From Phycisphaerae bacterium (GTDB lineage: Bacteria; Planctomycetota; Phycisphaerae; Phycisphaerales; Phycisphaeraceae): DNA of 53,916 bases. Of the stretch, positions 39,626 to 48,078 are shown piece by piece. Below the pieces are notes generated by a model. The model ran no database searches. It had not been told where the DNA came from and saw only the letters and a list, made by a program, of their open reading frames with translations. A program made the position numbers and the translations under genes. Position 1 is the first letter of the stretch; each line of letters begins with the position of its first letter. The stretch covers positions 1 through 53,916 of the forward strand of contig JAUHYI010000024.1 of assembly GCA_030426385.1 (NCBI GenBank), read 5' to 3'.

Positions 39626-40792
39626 ATGGGCGTACCAATTTCGCAGATGTGGACGGTGGCAACGTATGTGCTGGGGCAGCGGTTGCGCGGGAACAAGCGG
39701 TACCCGTTGGTGCTGATGTTGGAGCCATTGTTTCGTTGCAATTTAGCCTGCGCGGGTTGCGGGAAGATTCAGTATCCCGCCCATGTGTTGAAACAGCATC
39801 TGACGGCCGACGAATGTTTCAAAGCGGTGGACGAATGCGGAGCGCCGATGGTGTCGATTCCGGGTGGCGAGCCATTTTTGCATCCTGAGATCGAGGACAT
39901 CATCGAGGGATTGATTGCTCGTAAGAAATATATTTATCTGTGCACCAATGCGCTGCTGTTGGAAAAGAAATTAAAAGAAGGGCGGATCAAGCCCAGCAAA
40001 TACCTGACATTCAGCGTGCACATGGATGGCCAGGAAGAGCATCACGATTTTGCGGTGTGCCGTGAAGGCACGTTTGAAACGGCGATGAGCGGGATCCGGT
40101 TGGCCGTGGAACAGGGGTTCCGGGTGACGACGAATACGACGCTGTTTGACGGGGCCGATCCGAATAGCGTGCGAGCGTTTTTCGATGAGATGATGGAAGT
40201 GGGCGTTGAGGGCATGATGGTGAGCCCGGGTTACGCGTATCCGAAAGCGCCGGACCAGGCCTCGTTCATGCGCGAGCGTAAGAACACGGTTGAATTTTTC
40301 CAGATGATACTCAGCAATCGCAAAAAGAAATGGCGATTCAATCAGTCGCCGTTGTATCTGGAATTCCTGATGGGCAAGCGACATTACGAATGCACGCCGT
40401 GGGGGAATCCAACGTTTAATTTGTTTGGTTGGCAGAAGCCTTGCTATCTGTTGCAGGATGGCTATGTGGATACATTTGCGGAATTGATGTCGACGACCGA
40501 GTGGTCGAATTTTGGGCAAGCCTCGGGCAATCCCTCGTGTCAGCAATGCATGGTGCATTGCGGCTATGAGCCGTCGGCGGTGGATCACACGTTTGCGAGT
40601 TTTGGCGGGATGTTCGCCACCGTGAAAGCGATGTTGTTCAACACGTATGCGAATCCAAAAGCGACCAAACGTTTGCAGGAAGAAGCCGGCAAGCCACACG
40701 GCCCACAGGCGGCGATCGAATCACTGACGATTGATGGTAAGCCGTTGGTCGAACGAACCGCAGCAGCGCCGGAAGCCGTCGGCGCCGCGTGA
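39626..40792 (+). CDS. hpnH: Radical SAM protein HpnH (adenosylhopane synthase)
   Basis: HpnH joins the 5'-deoxyadenosyl group to a hopene, the first step to extended (C35) hopanoids. 388 residues. The radical-SAM [4Fe-4S] motif CxxxCxxC is in EPLFRCNLACAGCGKIQYP (Cys38, 42, 45); SIPGGEPFLHPEIEDI is the GGE-type SAM-binding motif. The rest (MDGQEEHHDFAVCREGTFE, MMVSPGYAYPKAPDQ, WGNPTFNLFGWQKPCYLLQDGY, CMVHCGYEPSAV) matches HpnH closely. Squalene-hopene cyclase is not in the window. It implies hopanoid synthesis by this organism. Confidence 0.95.
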   Translation: MGVPISQMWTVATYVLGQRLRGNKRYPLVLMLEPLFRCNLACAGCGKIQYPAHVLKQHLTADECFKAVDECGAPMVSIPGGEPFLHPEIEDIIEGLIARKKYIYLCTNALLLEKKLKEGRIKPSKYLTFSVHMDGQEEHHDFAVCREGTFETAMSGIRLAVEQGFRVTTNTTLFDGADPNSVRAFFDEMMEVGVEGMMVSPGYAYPKAPDQASFMRERKNTVEFFQMILSNRKKKWRFNQSPLYLEFLMGKRHYECTPWGNPTFNLFGWQKPCYLLQDGYVDTFAELMSTTEWSNFGQASGNPSCQQCMVHCGYEPSAVDHTFASFGGMFATVKAMLFNTYANPKATKRLQEEAGKPHGPQAAIESLTIDGKPLVERTAAAPEAVGAA

Positions 40793-41229
40793 TTATGTGA
40801 ATCCGTGGTACGGGTGTAATTCGAGCTGATATAATTCGACCGATTAATTTAAGATCAGGGTGATGGGCAGGGGTGTGTCTGGTTGGTGAAATTTTATTGA
40901 TTTGTTCATGGCGATGATGTTTGAAGAGTTGCCTAAGCCATGACACGCGAGTCGATATGCAAGCGAATCCAAGAAATCATCATGGCTTGCGTGGGCCGAT
41001 CTACTTCAAGCAATCACAGATGCCAGACGACCGATTTAGTTCGGGTTTCATCATGATCAACGTGTGTGAGTTTGGTTTATTGTATTAATTCTAAAGTTGT
41101 GTTTGAGTCTCAATTACCTAGAATGGTCGCCCGTTACCCAATCGGGCATGTTCGCGAAATGGATTTGATGCGTAAAAGATTGTCTTTTGCGGTTCCGTTT
41201 TGCAAGTGTACTAGCATTGGAAGACATTT
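40793..41229 (+). other. 437-bp upstream region of the porin operon
   Basis: No gene seen. It contains a GCCCG...CGGGC hairpin (about 41129-41147), an AAAAGA-TTG-TCTTTT inverted repeat (about 41164-41180) and TTGAGTCTCAA (41103-41113). The last is a half-like fit to a Fur box (inverted repeat with a central base); if the operon is iron-repressed this is a candidate operator, but the match is weak. GGAAG precedes the porin ATG. Confidence 0.4.
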
Positions 41230-42561
41230 ATGAAAAGCAAATTCCCCCGTGTTGCCAAAACCTCCACGAAGAACGCTCGAATGTCAGTGACGTGTAAATC
41301 AGGATCTGGTGCCGGGTCATTGATGACGGCGGGCATTTTGGCTGTTGGTTCATTTTCATTGGGCTTGTTGCCCATGACTGTCAGCGAGCTGGAAGCCGCA
41401 TCGCGTACCGATGCTGAATCGGCGACGCCTGTGACGGTGATCAGTGCAGAAGAGATAGAAAACCAGAACGCGACGCCAGCGACTGATTTTCTCAGTGGCT
41501 ATCGCAGTTTTCAACAGCGGTTGGCGGAAGATCACAACATCGATTTCCGGGGTGGTATCACGACCGTGTTTCAAGCAGCCAGTGATCGCGTGACAGATCA
41601 GGGCCAGTTATGGACCGGCAGCTATGACATTGAAATCGGCTGGCGTGGCGTCAACAGCGAAGAGTTCGGCAACGGACAACTGGGGATGTTGATCGAAGGT
41701 GGCGAAGTCATCGACCATAACGATGACGAAAGTCTTAGTACCAACATCGGCAGCGATTTTGGCATCAATGATGATGCGGATTCCCAGGAAATCGCTATCA
41801 GCGAATTCTGGTGGCAGCATAGCTTTCTGGATGATCGGGTGACCTTCACGGTTGGTAAGATCGATCAGACAGCATTCTTTGATCAGAACGCCATTGCCAA
41901 CGATGAAACCGCGGCATTCCTGGCCACGCCGTTGGTCAATTCAACCGCGATTGGTCTGCCCGACAACGGCTTGGGTGCCAACGTGTGGGTCGATCTGATC
42001 AGCAAAGAGACGGGCAAGATTCGCAACATCTATTTCACCGCAGGTTTTGGTGATGCCAATGCCGACGCTCGTGAAATGGGTTTCAGCACTTTCCAAAGTG
42101 ACGAACTGTTCTACGCCGCCGAAGTCGGTGCGACGGTTGATGCGTTTGGTCTGCCAGGTACCTATCGTGCGATGTTCTGGAGCACGACCATGGGTGGTTT
42201 GGAAGGCACCGGCTTTAGCTTCAGCTTTGACCAGTCGGTGGTTGAAGAACGATACGTTCTGTTTGGCCGATTCAGCACCGGTAATCAGGATGTGGTCTCG
42301 TTCGAGCAACAGGTGTCGTTGGGTTTTGCGTTGAACAATCCGTTTGGTCGTGAAGATGATCAGGCCGCGATTGCGTTTGCCTATGGCGAACTCGCCGGTG
42401 CGAGCCGTGCGACGGAATTCCTCACCGAAGCGTACTACCGTTACAACGTGTGCGATGTCTTGGCGATCACTCCAGCGGTGCAGATTATCCATCATCCAAT
42501 TAGCAACGCAGTCGACGACACTATTTTCGTTGGTTCGTTGCGAGCTCAGTTTTCGTTCTAA
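41230..42561 (+). CDS. Porin, OprB-like outer membrane protein
   Basis: 443 residues. After a long signal region (about 1-58, ending SELEAASRTD) and a short linker comes a beta-barrel pattern of alternating strands and turns, with family hallmarks FRGGITTVFQAASDRVTDQGQLWTGSYDIEIGWRG, WWQHSFLDDRVTFTVGKIDQTAFFDQNA, YRYNVCDVLAITPAVQIIHHP and a C-terminal aromatic residue (AQFSF). It is related to carbohydrate-selective OprB porins; the transported solute is not certain. First gene of a three-gene run with imelysin and a di-haem oxidoreductase, so a role in iron uptake is possible. Confidence 0.82.
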   Translation: MKSKFPRVAKTSTKNARMSVTCKSGSGAGSLMTAGILAVGSFSLGLLPMTVSELEAASRTDAESATPVTVISAEEIENQNATPATDFLSGYRSFQQRLAEDHNIDFRGGITTVFQAASDRVTDQGQLWTGSYDIEIGWRGVNSEEFGNGQLGMLIEGGEVIDHNDDESLSTNIGSDFGINDDADSQEIAISEFWWQHSFLDDRVTFTVGKIDQTAFFDQNAIANDETAAFLATPLVNSTAIGLPDNGLGANVWVDLISKETGKIRNIYFTAGFGDANADAREMGFSTFQSDELFYAAEVGATVDAFGLPGTYRAMFWSTTMGGLEGTGFSFSFDQSVVEERYVLFGRFSTGNQDVVSFEQQVSLGFALNNPFGREDDQAAIAFAYGELAGASRATEFLTEAYYRYNVCDVLAITPAVQIIHHPISNAVDDTIFVGSLRAQFSF

Positions 42562-42570
42562 GTAAAAATA

Positions 42571-42606
42571 TCCCCGACCCTGCCTGAAAAGGTTGGGTTG
42601 GGATTT
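42571..42606 (+). terminator. Hairpin between the porin and imelysin genes
   Basis: CCCCGACCC...GGGTTGGG with inner CCT-GAAA-AGG and one G-U pair, then TTTGAATTG. Ten bases after the porin stop. It may reduce readthrough to the imelysin gene or stabilise the porin mRNA. Confidence 0.45.
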
Positions 42607-42683
42607 GAATTGCTACGAATTGGTCCGGTGTCGGATTAATTCGAAACAACTAAACGGGTTCCATCCAAACAAAGGGAATTGCC

Positions 42684-43826
42684 ATGAGAATGTTCATGCT
42701 ATCTGTCGTTGCGCTTGTGGGTTTGATGTCAGCTTCGATGCCAGTCTTGGCATGTGATGATTGCGGGTGCGGCGTGACTTCGCATCAGGATGAAATCAAA
42801 GCGTACGCAACATTGGTGCATGATTCCTACGTGGAAGCCCATGACGATGCGGTAGCTATGCAGAAGGCCATCAAAAATTTCCTGGCGAATCCCAATGACA
42901 AAACATTGGCGGCAGCCCGTCAGGCATGGTTGGATTCACGTCCATCGTATGGCCACACCGAAGCGTTTCGATTCTATGAAGGGCCGATCGATTTTTATGA
43001 TGAGGTCAAGGATGAGTCCGGCCCAGAGGGACGTTTGAATGCCTGGCCGTTGAATGAAAAAGCGATTGACGCGATTGTGGAAGACACGTCGATTCCCATG
43101 ACACGTGAAGCTATTGCCGTGCGTAACCAGGCCGACGACGAGGCGGACGTGACGACCGGTTATCACGCGATTGAATATCTGTTGTGGGGTGCTGATCTGT
43201 CTGCGGATGGCCCGGGCAATCGACCCGCATCGGATTTTGCCAAGGGTGATGAAATCCGTGAGCGTCGGCGTGAGTATCTACAGGTCATCACCGATTTGTT
43301 GGTTGACGATCTGGTGTTCCTGGTCCAAGCGTGGGATCCGCAACAGACGGGCAACTATCGTGAGCAATTTGTAGCAGCGAATCCGCAACAAACGCTCAGC
43401 GATGTGTTGACCGGTGTGGCGACGTTGGTCGGTTCGGAATTAGCCAGCGCTCGCATGGGTGTGGGTTTGGATTCGGGCGATCAGGAAGACGAGCATTCAT
43501 GTTTCAGCGATAACACCCATGTGGATTTTATTGCCAACACACGATCGGCCGAGCTGGTTTTGCGAAACGGTGGCGACCATAGCCTGTTGAAATTGATGGA
43601 ATCACACGACAGCGAAGCCGCCGCCCGCGTGGATGAAGCGATGACGCGAGCGACCAAATTGGCCAGTGAAATTGTACCGCCGGTGGATCGAATTCTGGCT
43701 TCGCCCAAGGGTGATCCAGCCCGACGTACGATGGAAGAATTGGTGACCGCATTGTTGGATCTGGGCAACGCGGTGGTCGATGCGGGTAAAAAGATGGATG
43801 TTGAAGTTTTAATTATTGCGGAGTAA
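42684..43826 (+). CDS. Imelysin family (peptidase M75-like) iron-uptake protein
   Basis: Imelysin-family proteins (ICMP, IrpA, Algp7, EfeO C-terminal part) sit in the cell envelope and help take up iron; they do not act as peptidases as far as known. 380 residues. Signal peptide MRMFMLSVVALVGLMSASMPVLAC, where VLAC24 also fits a lipobox; CDDCGCG follows and may bind metal. The family motif GxHxxE is in TTGYHAIEYLLWGAD (His161, Glu164), and a duplicated helical fold follows with ARRTMEELVTALLDLGNAV. AAGGG lies upstream. Its neighbours (porin and di-haem oxidoreductase) match the irpA/irpB-type iron operon arrangement. Confidence 0.93.
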   Translation: MRMFMLSVVALVGLMSASMPVLACDDCGCGVTSHQDEIKAYATLVHDSYVEAHDDAVAMQKAIKNFLANPNDKTLAAARQAWLDSRPSYGHTEAFRFYEGPIDFYDEVKDESGPEGRLNAWPLNEKAIDAIVEDTSIPMTREAIAVRNQADDEADVTTGYHAIEYLLWGADLSADGPGNRPASDFAKGDEIRERRREYLQVITDLLVDDLVFLVQAWDPQQTGNYREQFVAANPQQTLSDVLTGVATLVGSELASARMGVGLDSGDQEDEHSCFSDNTHVDFIANTRSAELVLRNGGDHSLLKLMESHDSEAAARVDEAMTRATKLASEIVPPVDRILASPKGDPARRTMEELVTALLDLGNAVVDAGKKMDVEVLIIAE

Positions 43827-43893
43827 CGTGACGTGAGCGGTGGCGGGGCACCGGTGATTTTGCTGGCTGGCCATGTTTTTCGAGTAAAGCGTG

Positions 43894-45318
43894 ATGTCGC
43901 ATAACGAGCTGGAGAAAATGTTCATCCGATGGGCAGGTGTGGCCATGGTGGCCTTGGCCGTGGTGAGTGCGACGTGGGTGTTTGCCGATGAATTGGCTGC
44001 ACTGCATAGCCGAACCCTGGCAGATAAAACACGCACCGGTGGCCAGACCACAGTTTATGTGACCAACAAGCATGCGTTCGGCCGATCGGCGGCGAACATG
44101 CCGTTGGCCCGTCAACGCGATTTTTCATTTGGGAATCGACTGTTCAATACGAATTGGGTGACCGCACCTGCGTCGGTGCAGTCGCTCGATGGGTTGGGGC
44201 CTCTGTTTAATCGCGCGTCGTGTTCCGGATGTCACACACGCGACGGACGCGGTCGTCCACCAATGTCGCCTGACGAAGCAATGGTTTCGATGTTGGTGCG
44301 ATTGAGTATGTTGGATGACGCTGGCCAAGCCGTACCGCATCCGATGTATGGCAGTCAACTCAATGATCGAGCGATCGTGGGTGTGCCTGCCGAGGGACGC
44401 GCGTCATTGCGATGGGAACCTGTTGCAGGAAAATTCGACGATGGACAGCCGTATGAATTACATCGGACAGTGATTTCATTTGTCGACATGGGTTATGGCG
44501 CGATGGATGAGGATGTGATGTTTTCGCCGCGCGTGGCACCACAGGTTTTCGGATTGGGGTTGCTCGAAGCGATTCCTGATGCGGCGATATTGGCCAAGGT
44601 CGATGCGGATGATGCCGATGGCGATGGCATTTCCGGGCGTGCGAACTATGTATTGGATGAGGCGCGTGGTGAAATCGCACTGGGCCGATTCGGTTGGAAA
44701 TCGAATCAGCCGACATTGCGACAACAGATCACCGGCGCATTTCTGGGCGATATCGGGATCACGACCAGTATGTTTCCACGAGAAAACGTAGTGGCAGCAC
44801 AAACGGCGGCCAATGAATCCGCCCACGGCGGTGAACCCGAATTGTCGAATGAGTTTTTAGACAAGATCGAATTTTATATGCGGATGCTGGCCCCGCCTGC
44901 GGCGCGTGGGTTGGAAAAACCAGTGGTGCAGCGTGGCGAGGCGATGTTTTTTGCGGCCAATTGCCACACGTGTCATACCCCGGAATTTCAAACCGGCCAT
45001 CATCCGGAAAAAGAATTAGCGTATCAAACGATTCGTCCGTTTACGGATTTGCTGTTGCACGACATGGGCGAGGGATTGGCGGATCATCGACCCGATGGAC
45101 TGGCCGATGGCCGAGAGTGGCGGACGCCACCGTTGTGGGGACTGGGATTGGTGCCGGTGGTGAATCGTCATTCGTTTTATTTGCATGATGGCCGAGCACG
45201 CAATCTGGAAGAAGCGGTGCTATGGCATGGCGGTGAAGGCCAGGCCTCGGCCGATGCGTATCGCGCGATGTCAAAGGCTGATCGTGAAGCGCTGATCGCG
45301 TTTTTAAAAGCGATTTGA
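43894..45318 (+). CDS. Di-haem oxidoreductase family (DUF1111) protein
   Basis: About 474 residues, periplasmic. A hydrophobic leader (WAGVAMVALAVVSATWVFADELAAL) exports it. There are two haem c motifs: CSGCH in LFNRASCSGCHTRDGRGRPP (Cys111, Cys114, His115) and CHTCH in FFAANCHTCHTPEFQTGHHPEK. The family also appears as a thiol-oxidoreductase-like partner of imelysin in iron uptake. WGLGLVPVVNRHSFYLHDGRARNLEEAVLWHGGE is the strongly conserved C-terminal part. ATG at 43894 or 43918. Cytochrome c maturation genes are not in the window apart from the DsbD-like gene. Probably transcribed with the imelysin gene. Confidence 0.9.
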   Translation: MSHNELEKMFIRWAGVAMVALAVVSATWVFADELAALHSRTLADKTRTGGQTTVYVTNKHAFGRSAANMPLARQRDFSFGNRLFNTNWVTAPASVQSLDGLGPLFNRASCSGCHTRDGRGRPPMSPDEAMVSMLVRLSMLDDAGQAVPHPMYGSQLNDRAIVGVPAEGRASLRWEPVAGKFDDGQPYELHRTVISFVDMGYGAMDEDVMFSPRVAPQVFGLGLLEAIPDAAILAKVDADDADGDGISGRANYVLDEARGEIALGRFGWKSNQPTLRQQITGAFLGDIGITTSMFPRENVVAAQTAANESAHGGEPELSNEFLDKIEFYMRMLAPPAARGLEKPVVQRGEAMFFAANCHTCHTPEFQTGHHPEKELAYQTIRPFTDLLLHDMGEGLADHRPDGLADGREWRTPPLWGLGLVPVVNRHSFYLHDGRARNLEEAVLWHGGEGQASADAYRAMSKADREALIAFLKAI

Positions 45319-45373
45319 TATCACCAGGCCAGTCGTAATACGGATACCATTAATTTCCAGCGTGTGATTCCCC

Positions 45374-45450
45374 GTTAGCCGTCGCCCTTGGGCGGCGCGA
45401 TGTTTAGGGTTGCAAGAATGCTCACGCGCCGCCCAAGGGCGACGGCTAAC
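45374..45450. repeat. Inverted pair of family B palindromes
   Basis: A perfect 26-bp inverted repeat, left GTTAGCCGTCGCCCTTGGGC + GGCGCG (45374-45399) and right the exact complement (45425-45450), with a spacer of about 25 nt. Flanks GCGTGTGATTCCCC before and GCGCGAGTTCTAA after are shared with copies 47126 and 50087. Confidence 0.85.
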
Positions 45451-45579
45451 GCGCGAGTTCTAAACGGGATGGGGGTAAATGGTTTTATGCGAATTGTTTT
45501 TGAAACGTCGGCAGGTTAATCATGCGCGGTGTGAGTCCAGGGTTTGTATTCGCATGCGCAGTGGCCTAGCATCAGGGGT

Positions 45580-46941
45580 ATGGCCAAAGAGAATAAACAG
45601 TATGAAGGTGCGCGGCATGACGTGCGACGTGATTCATTGCCAACGGTGGTGGTGGTCGGCGGTGGTTTTGCCGGAGCGCAGGTGGTGCGGGGATTGCGAC
45701 GATCGCCGGTGCGTGTGATTCTGATTGATCGCCACAATTATCATTTGTTTCAGCCGTTGTTGTATCAGGTCGCGACGGCCGTGTTATCGCCTGCGGATAT
45801 TGCGCAGCCGATTCGCCGAATGTTTCGCAAACAGGCCAACGCGGAAGTATTGCTGGGCGAAGTGCGTGATTTTGATCTGGCGTTGGACATTGTGAAATAT
45901 GATTCGGGTCAGATCAATTACGATTACCTGGTGTTGGCCGCCGGTGCGACGCATTCGTATTTCGGCCACGATGACTGGCGTGAAGAAGCGCCGGGATTGA
46001 AAACGATCGACGATGCGTTGGAGATGCGGCGGCGGATATTGTTGGCGTTTGAAGAAGCGGAACAGGAAAATGATGAAGCCTCGCGCCGATCAAAATTAAC
46101 CTTTGTCGTGGTGGGCGGTGGGCCGACGGGCGTGGAGCTGGTGGGCGCGCTCAAAGAAATAGCCGCCAAGTCGATCCCGCGTGATTTTCGACGGATCGAT
46201 ACGACGACGACGCGAGTTATTCTGATCGAAGCGGGCGATCGCGTGCTCAAGGCATTTCCCGAAGCGCTTTCGCGCAAAGCTGGGAAAACGCTCGAGGCGA
46301 TGGGGGTCGAGTTGCGATTTGGCCAACGTGTGACGCAGATCAATGAAGTCGGTGTGATGATTGGCGACGAGTCGGTGCCTGCGGAGAATGTCTTCTGGGC
46401 CGCAGGTGTGAAGGCGTCGCCCTTGGCGGCAAAGCTGGGCGTGGCTACGGATCAAGCGGGGCGGGTGATTGTTGAACGTGATTTGTCAGTGCCGGATCGG
46501 CCGAATGTTTTTGTGGTCGGCGATTTGGCAGCGGTGAAGAACGTGAAAACGGATAGCCCGGTTCCAGGGGTGGCGCCGGCCGCGATGCAGATGGGGCGAT
46601 TCGTGGCACGGGCGATTGATCGAGATGTCAACGCAAGGCTAGGGGCGTTACCACGCGGGACGTTTGAATATGTCGACAAGGGGTCGATGGCTACGATCGG
46701 CAAGGCCAAGGCGGTGGCCGCGATCGGCGGCGCGCAATTCAGTGGGCTGATTGCGTGGCTGTTGTGGTCTGTGATTCACATTCTGTTTCTGGTCAGTTTT
46801 CGGGCGAAGGTGTTTGTGGTGATGTCATGGGTTTGGAGCTACGTGGTCAACAGCAAAGGAGCACGTTTGATCACGGGCAACCCCAAAGTGAATTTAACGA
46901 CATCGGTACATGCGGCTGAGGTCGCGCAGGAAGATAAGTAA
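45580..46941 (+). CDS. Type II NADH:quinone oxidoreductase (NDH-2)
   Basis: Single-subunit, non-proton-pumping NADH dehydrogenase at the inner membrane. From ATG 45580 it has 453 residues. FAD-binding VVVVGGGFAGAQVVRGLRR, the NDH-2 stretch RHNYHLFQPLLYQVATAVLSPADIAQPIRR, NADH-binding FVVVGGGPTGVELVGALKE, the second FAD motif RPNVFVVGDLAAVKN, and the C-terminal membrane-associated part FSGLIAWLLWSVIHILFLVSFRAKVFVVMSWVW are all present. The longer frame from 45544 uses TTG and lies in the repeat-rich flank. The stop codon overlaps an AAAAGT tract. Confidence 0.94.
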   Translation: MAKENKQYEGARHDVRRDSLPTVVVVGGGFAGAQVVRGLRRSPVRVILIDRHNYHLFQPLLYQVATAVLSPADIAQPIRRMFRKQANAEVLLGEVRDFDLALDIVKYDSGQINYDYLVLAAGATHSYFGHDDWREEAPGLKTIDDALEMRRRILLAFEEAEQENDEASRRSKLTFVVVGGGPTGVELVGALKEIAAKSIPRDFRRIDTTTTRVILIEAGDRVLKAFPEALSRKAGKTLEAMGVELRFGQRVTQINEVGVMIGDESVPAENVFWAAGVKASPLAAKLGVATDQAGRVIVERDLSVPDRPNVFVVGDLAAVKNVKTDSPVPGVAPAAMQMGRFVARAIDRDVNARLGALPRGTFEYVDKGSMATIGKAKAVAAIGGAQFSGLIAWLLWSVIHILFLVSFRAKVFVVMSWVWSYVVNSKGARLITGNPKVNLTTSVHAAEVAQEDK

Positions 46942-46974
46942 AAAGTTAAAAGTAAAAAGTAAAAAGTAAGAAGT
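46938..46974 (+). repeat. GTAAAAAGT low-complexity tract at the end of ndh
   Basis: Repeated words of GTAAAAAGT/GTTAAAAGT that begin at the ndh stop codon and continue 33 bp. Compare 25711-25741. Confidence 0.75.
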
Positions 46975-47023
46975 ACGAATATGAATGACGAGAAAAAACA
47001 CTCACGTTTCCATCTCGTGCTAG

Positions 47024-47203
47024 CCTCCGGTGAATACCGGGGGTTTATTTGACGGTTTTTAGAACGCACGGTTTTTTCCTGGCACTGTTATAACCAATCC
47101 TACACAAACGAGCGTGTGGTTGATCGTTAGCCGCCGCCTTTATGGCGGCGCGAATCGTGGAGCAAACACAGGCCATCGCGCCGCCATAAAGGCGGCGGCT
47201 AAC
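47024..47203. repeat. Composite element: family A followed by an inverted pair of family B
   Basis: Family A copy with one mismatch (47024-47043), then a 28-bp perfect inverted repeat: GTTAGCCGCCGCCTTTATGG... (47126-47153) and its exact complement (47176-47203), spaced by 22 nt. The outer flanks CCAATCCTACACAAACGAGC and GCACGAGTTCTAA are shared with other copies. The 390-bp gap 46942-47331 contains no gene. Confidence 0.85.
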
Positions 47204-47278
47204 GCACGAGTTCTAAGTGTGATGCGTATAAAAAGTAAAAAGCGAAGATCCGTTTTGACAAGAGCAAGCGATAAAAAA

Positions 47279-47314
47279 AGCCCGCGAATCGTGTGATTCG
47301 CGGGCTTGGTTTTT
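47279..47314. terminator. Bidirectional intrinsic terminator
   Basis: AGCCCGCGAATC (47279-47290), loop GTGT, GATTCGCGGGCT (47295-47306): 12 perfect pairs. An A7 run precedes (a U run on the minus strand) and TTGGTTTTT follows. It ends the minus-strand PEP-CTERM gene (stop at 47332) and plus-strand transcripts from ndh. Confidence 0.93.
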
Positions 47315-47331
47315 ATATCGCGTGTGTTGGC

Positions 47332-48078
47332 TTACGCGCTTTGGCCCATACGTCGGCGTGTGCCGGCGAGGGTGGCCGCGGTTAAACCAATCAAGCCGAG
47401 TGTTGCGGTGATGGGTTCGGGGATCGGTTGGAATTCCAGGAATTCAACCTTGAAACCACCACGGTTAGAGCGAACGATCACATCGCTAAGCAAAGCGTTG
47501 CCGTTGAGGGCAAGCAGGTCGCCGAGTGCGAGTGTGCCGGCTTCCACACCAGTTGACGTGTAGCCTGCGAGCAACTGCAATTCGGAAACGGTGATGCCGT
47601 AATTAGGATTGGTTGCGGTGGAGATAAAGATGATGGGGTCATCATTAGCGTTGAGACCACCGGCAAGATTCAGTCCTGTGAATCCGAATTTGACGCCGCC
47701 GAGCTTAACGCTGGGAGCGAATGCAAAGCGGAGTTGTTCCTGGACCGAGATGTTCAACGAACCGACGCCGTTGATGTCTTCAGCACCTGCACCACCATCA
47801 CTGATGACGACGGTACCGACTTGTCCGGTCGCAAACGGGTTGGTTTTCTGAGCGGCATTGAGGCCGGCTTTGGCAGTGATGACCACAGGTGCTGGGTTGA
47901 GCAGGCTGTCGACGGGGGTGAACGAGGTGCCCTTGTTGCCCGCGCCTTGTCCAGCGGTGGTCAGGTCGATGTGGGTCAGTGCCATGGCATTGCTGGACAA
48001 GCCCAACGTTAATGCGATGGTGGCCACGGTAGCCAAAATGGGCAAAGCGGCATAACGAGATTTAGTGAATCGAAACAT
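47332..48078 (-). CDS. PEP-CTERM sorting domain protein
   Basis: 248-residue exported protein. Signal peptide MFRFTKSRYAALPILATVATIALTLGLSSNAMA; the ATG at 48078 has AAGGA eight bases upstream (the longer frame to 48138 has no such site). The mature part is Gly/Ala/Asn-rich and beta-rich. The C-terminal signature is PIPEPITATLGLIGLTAATLAGTRRR: PEP motif, hydrophobic helix, basic cluster. Such proteins are processed by exosortase and often end up in the extracellular matrix; the exosortase and the EPS genes are not in this window. The function of the body is unknown. Confidence 0.92.
   Translation of the reverse strand: MFRFTKSRYAALPILATVATIALTLGLSSNAMALTHIDLTTAGQGAGNKGTSFTPVDSLLNPAPVVITAKAGLNAAQKTNPFATGQVGTVVISDGGAGAEDINGVGSLNISVQEQLRFAFAPSVKLGGVKFGFTGLNLAGGLNANDDPIIFISTATNPNYGITVSELQLLAGYTSTGVEAGTLALGDLLALNGNALLSDVIVRSNRGGFKVEFLEFQPIPEPITATLGLIGLTAATLAGTRRRMGQSA

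Noticed and set aside
40793..41229. Clear Fur box upstream of the porin operon
   Set aside because: Only TTGAGTCTCAA matches in style, too short for a confident call; kept as a weak note.
47126..47203. CRISPR array
   Set aside because: Only two units in inverted, not direct, order, and no cas genes anywhere in the window.
47114..47296. 60-codon frame across the family B pair
   Set aside because: It is a translation of the palindromic repeat and recurs at other copies.
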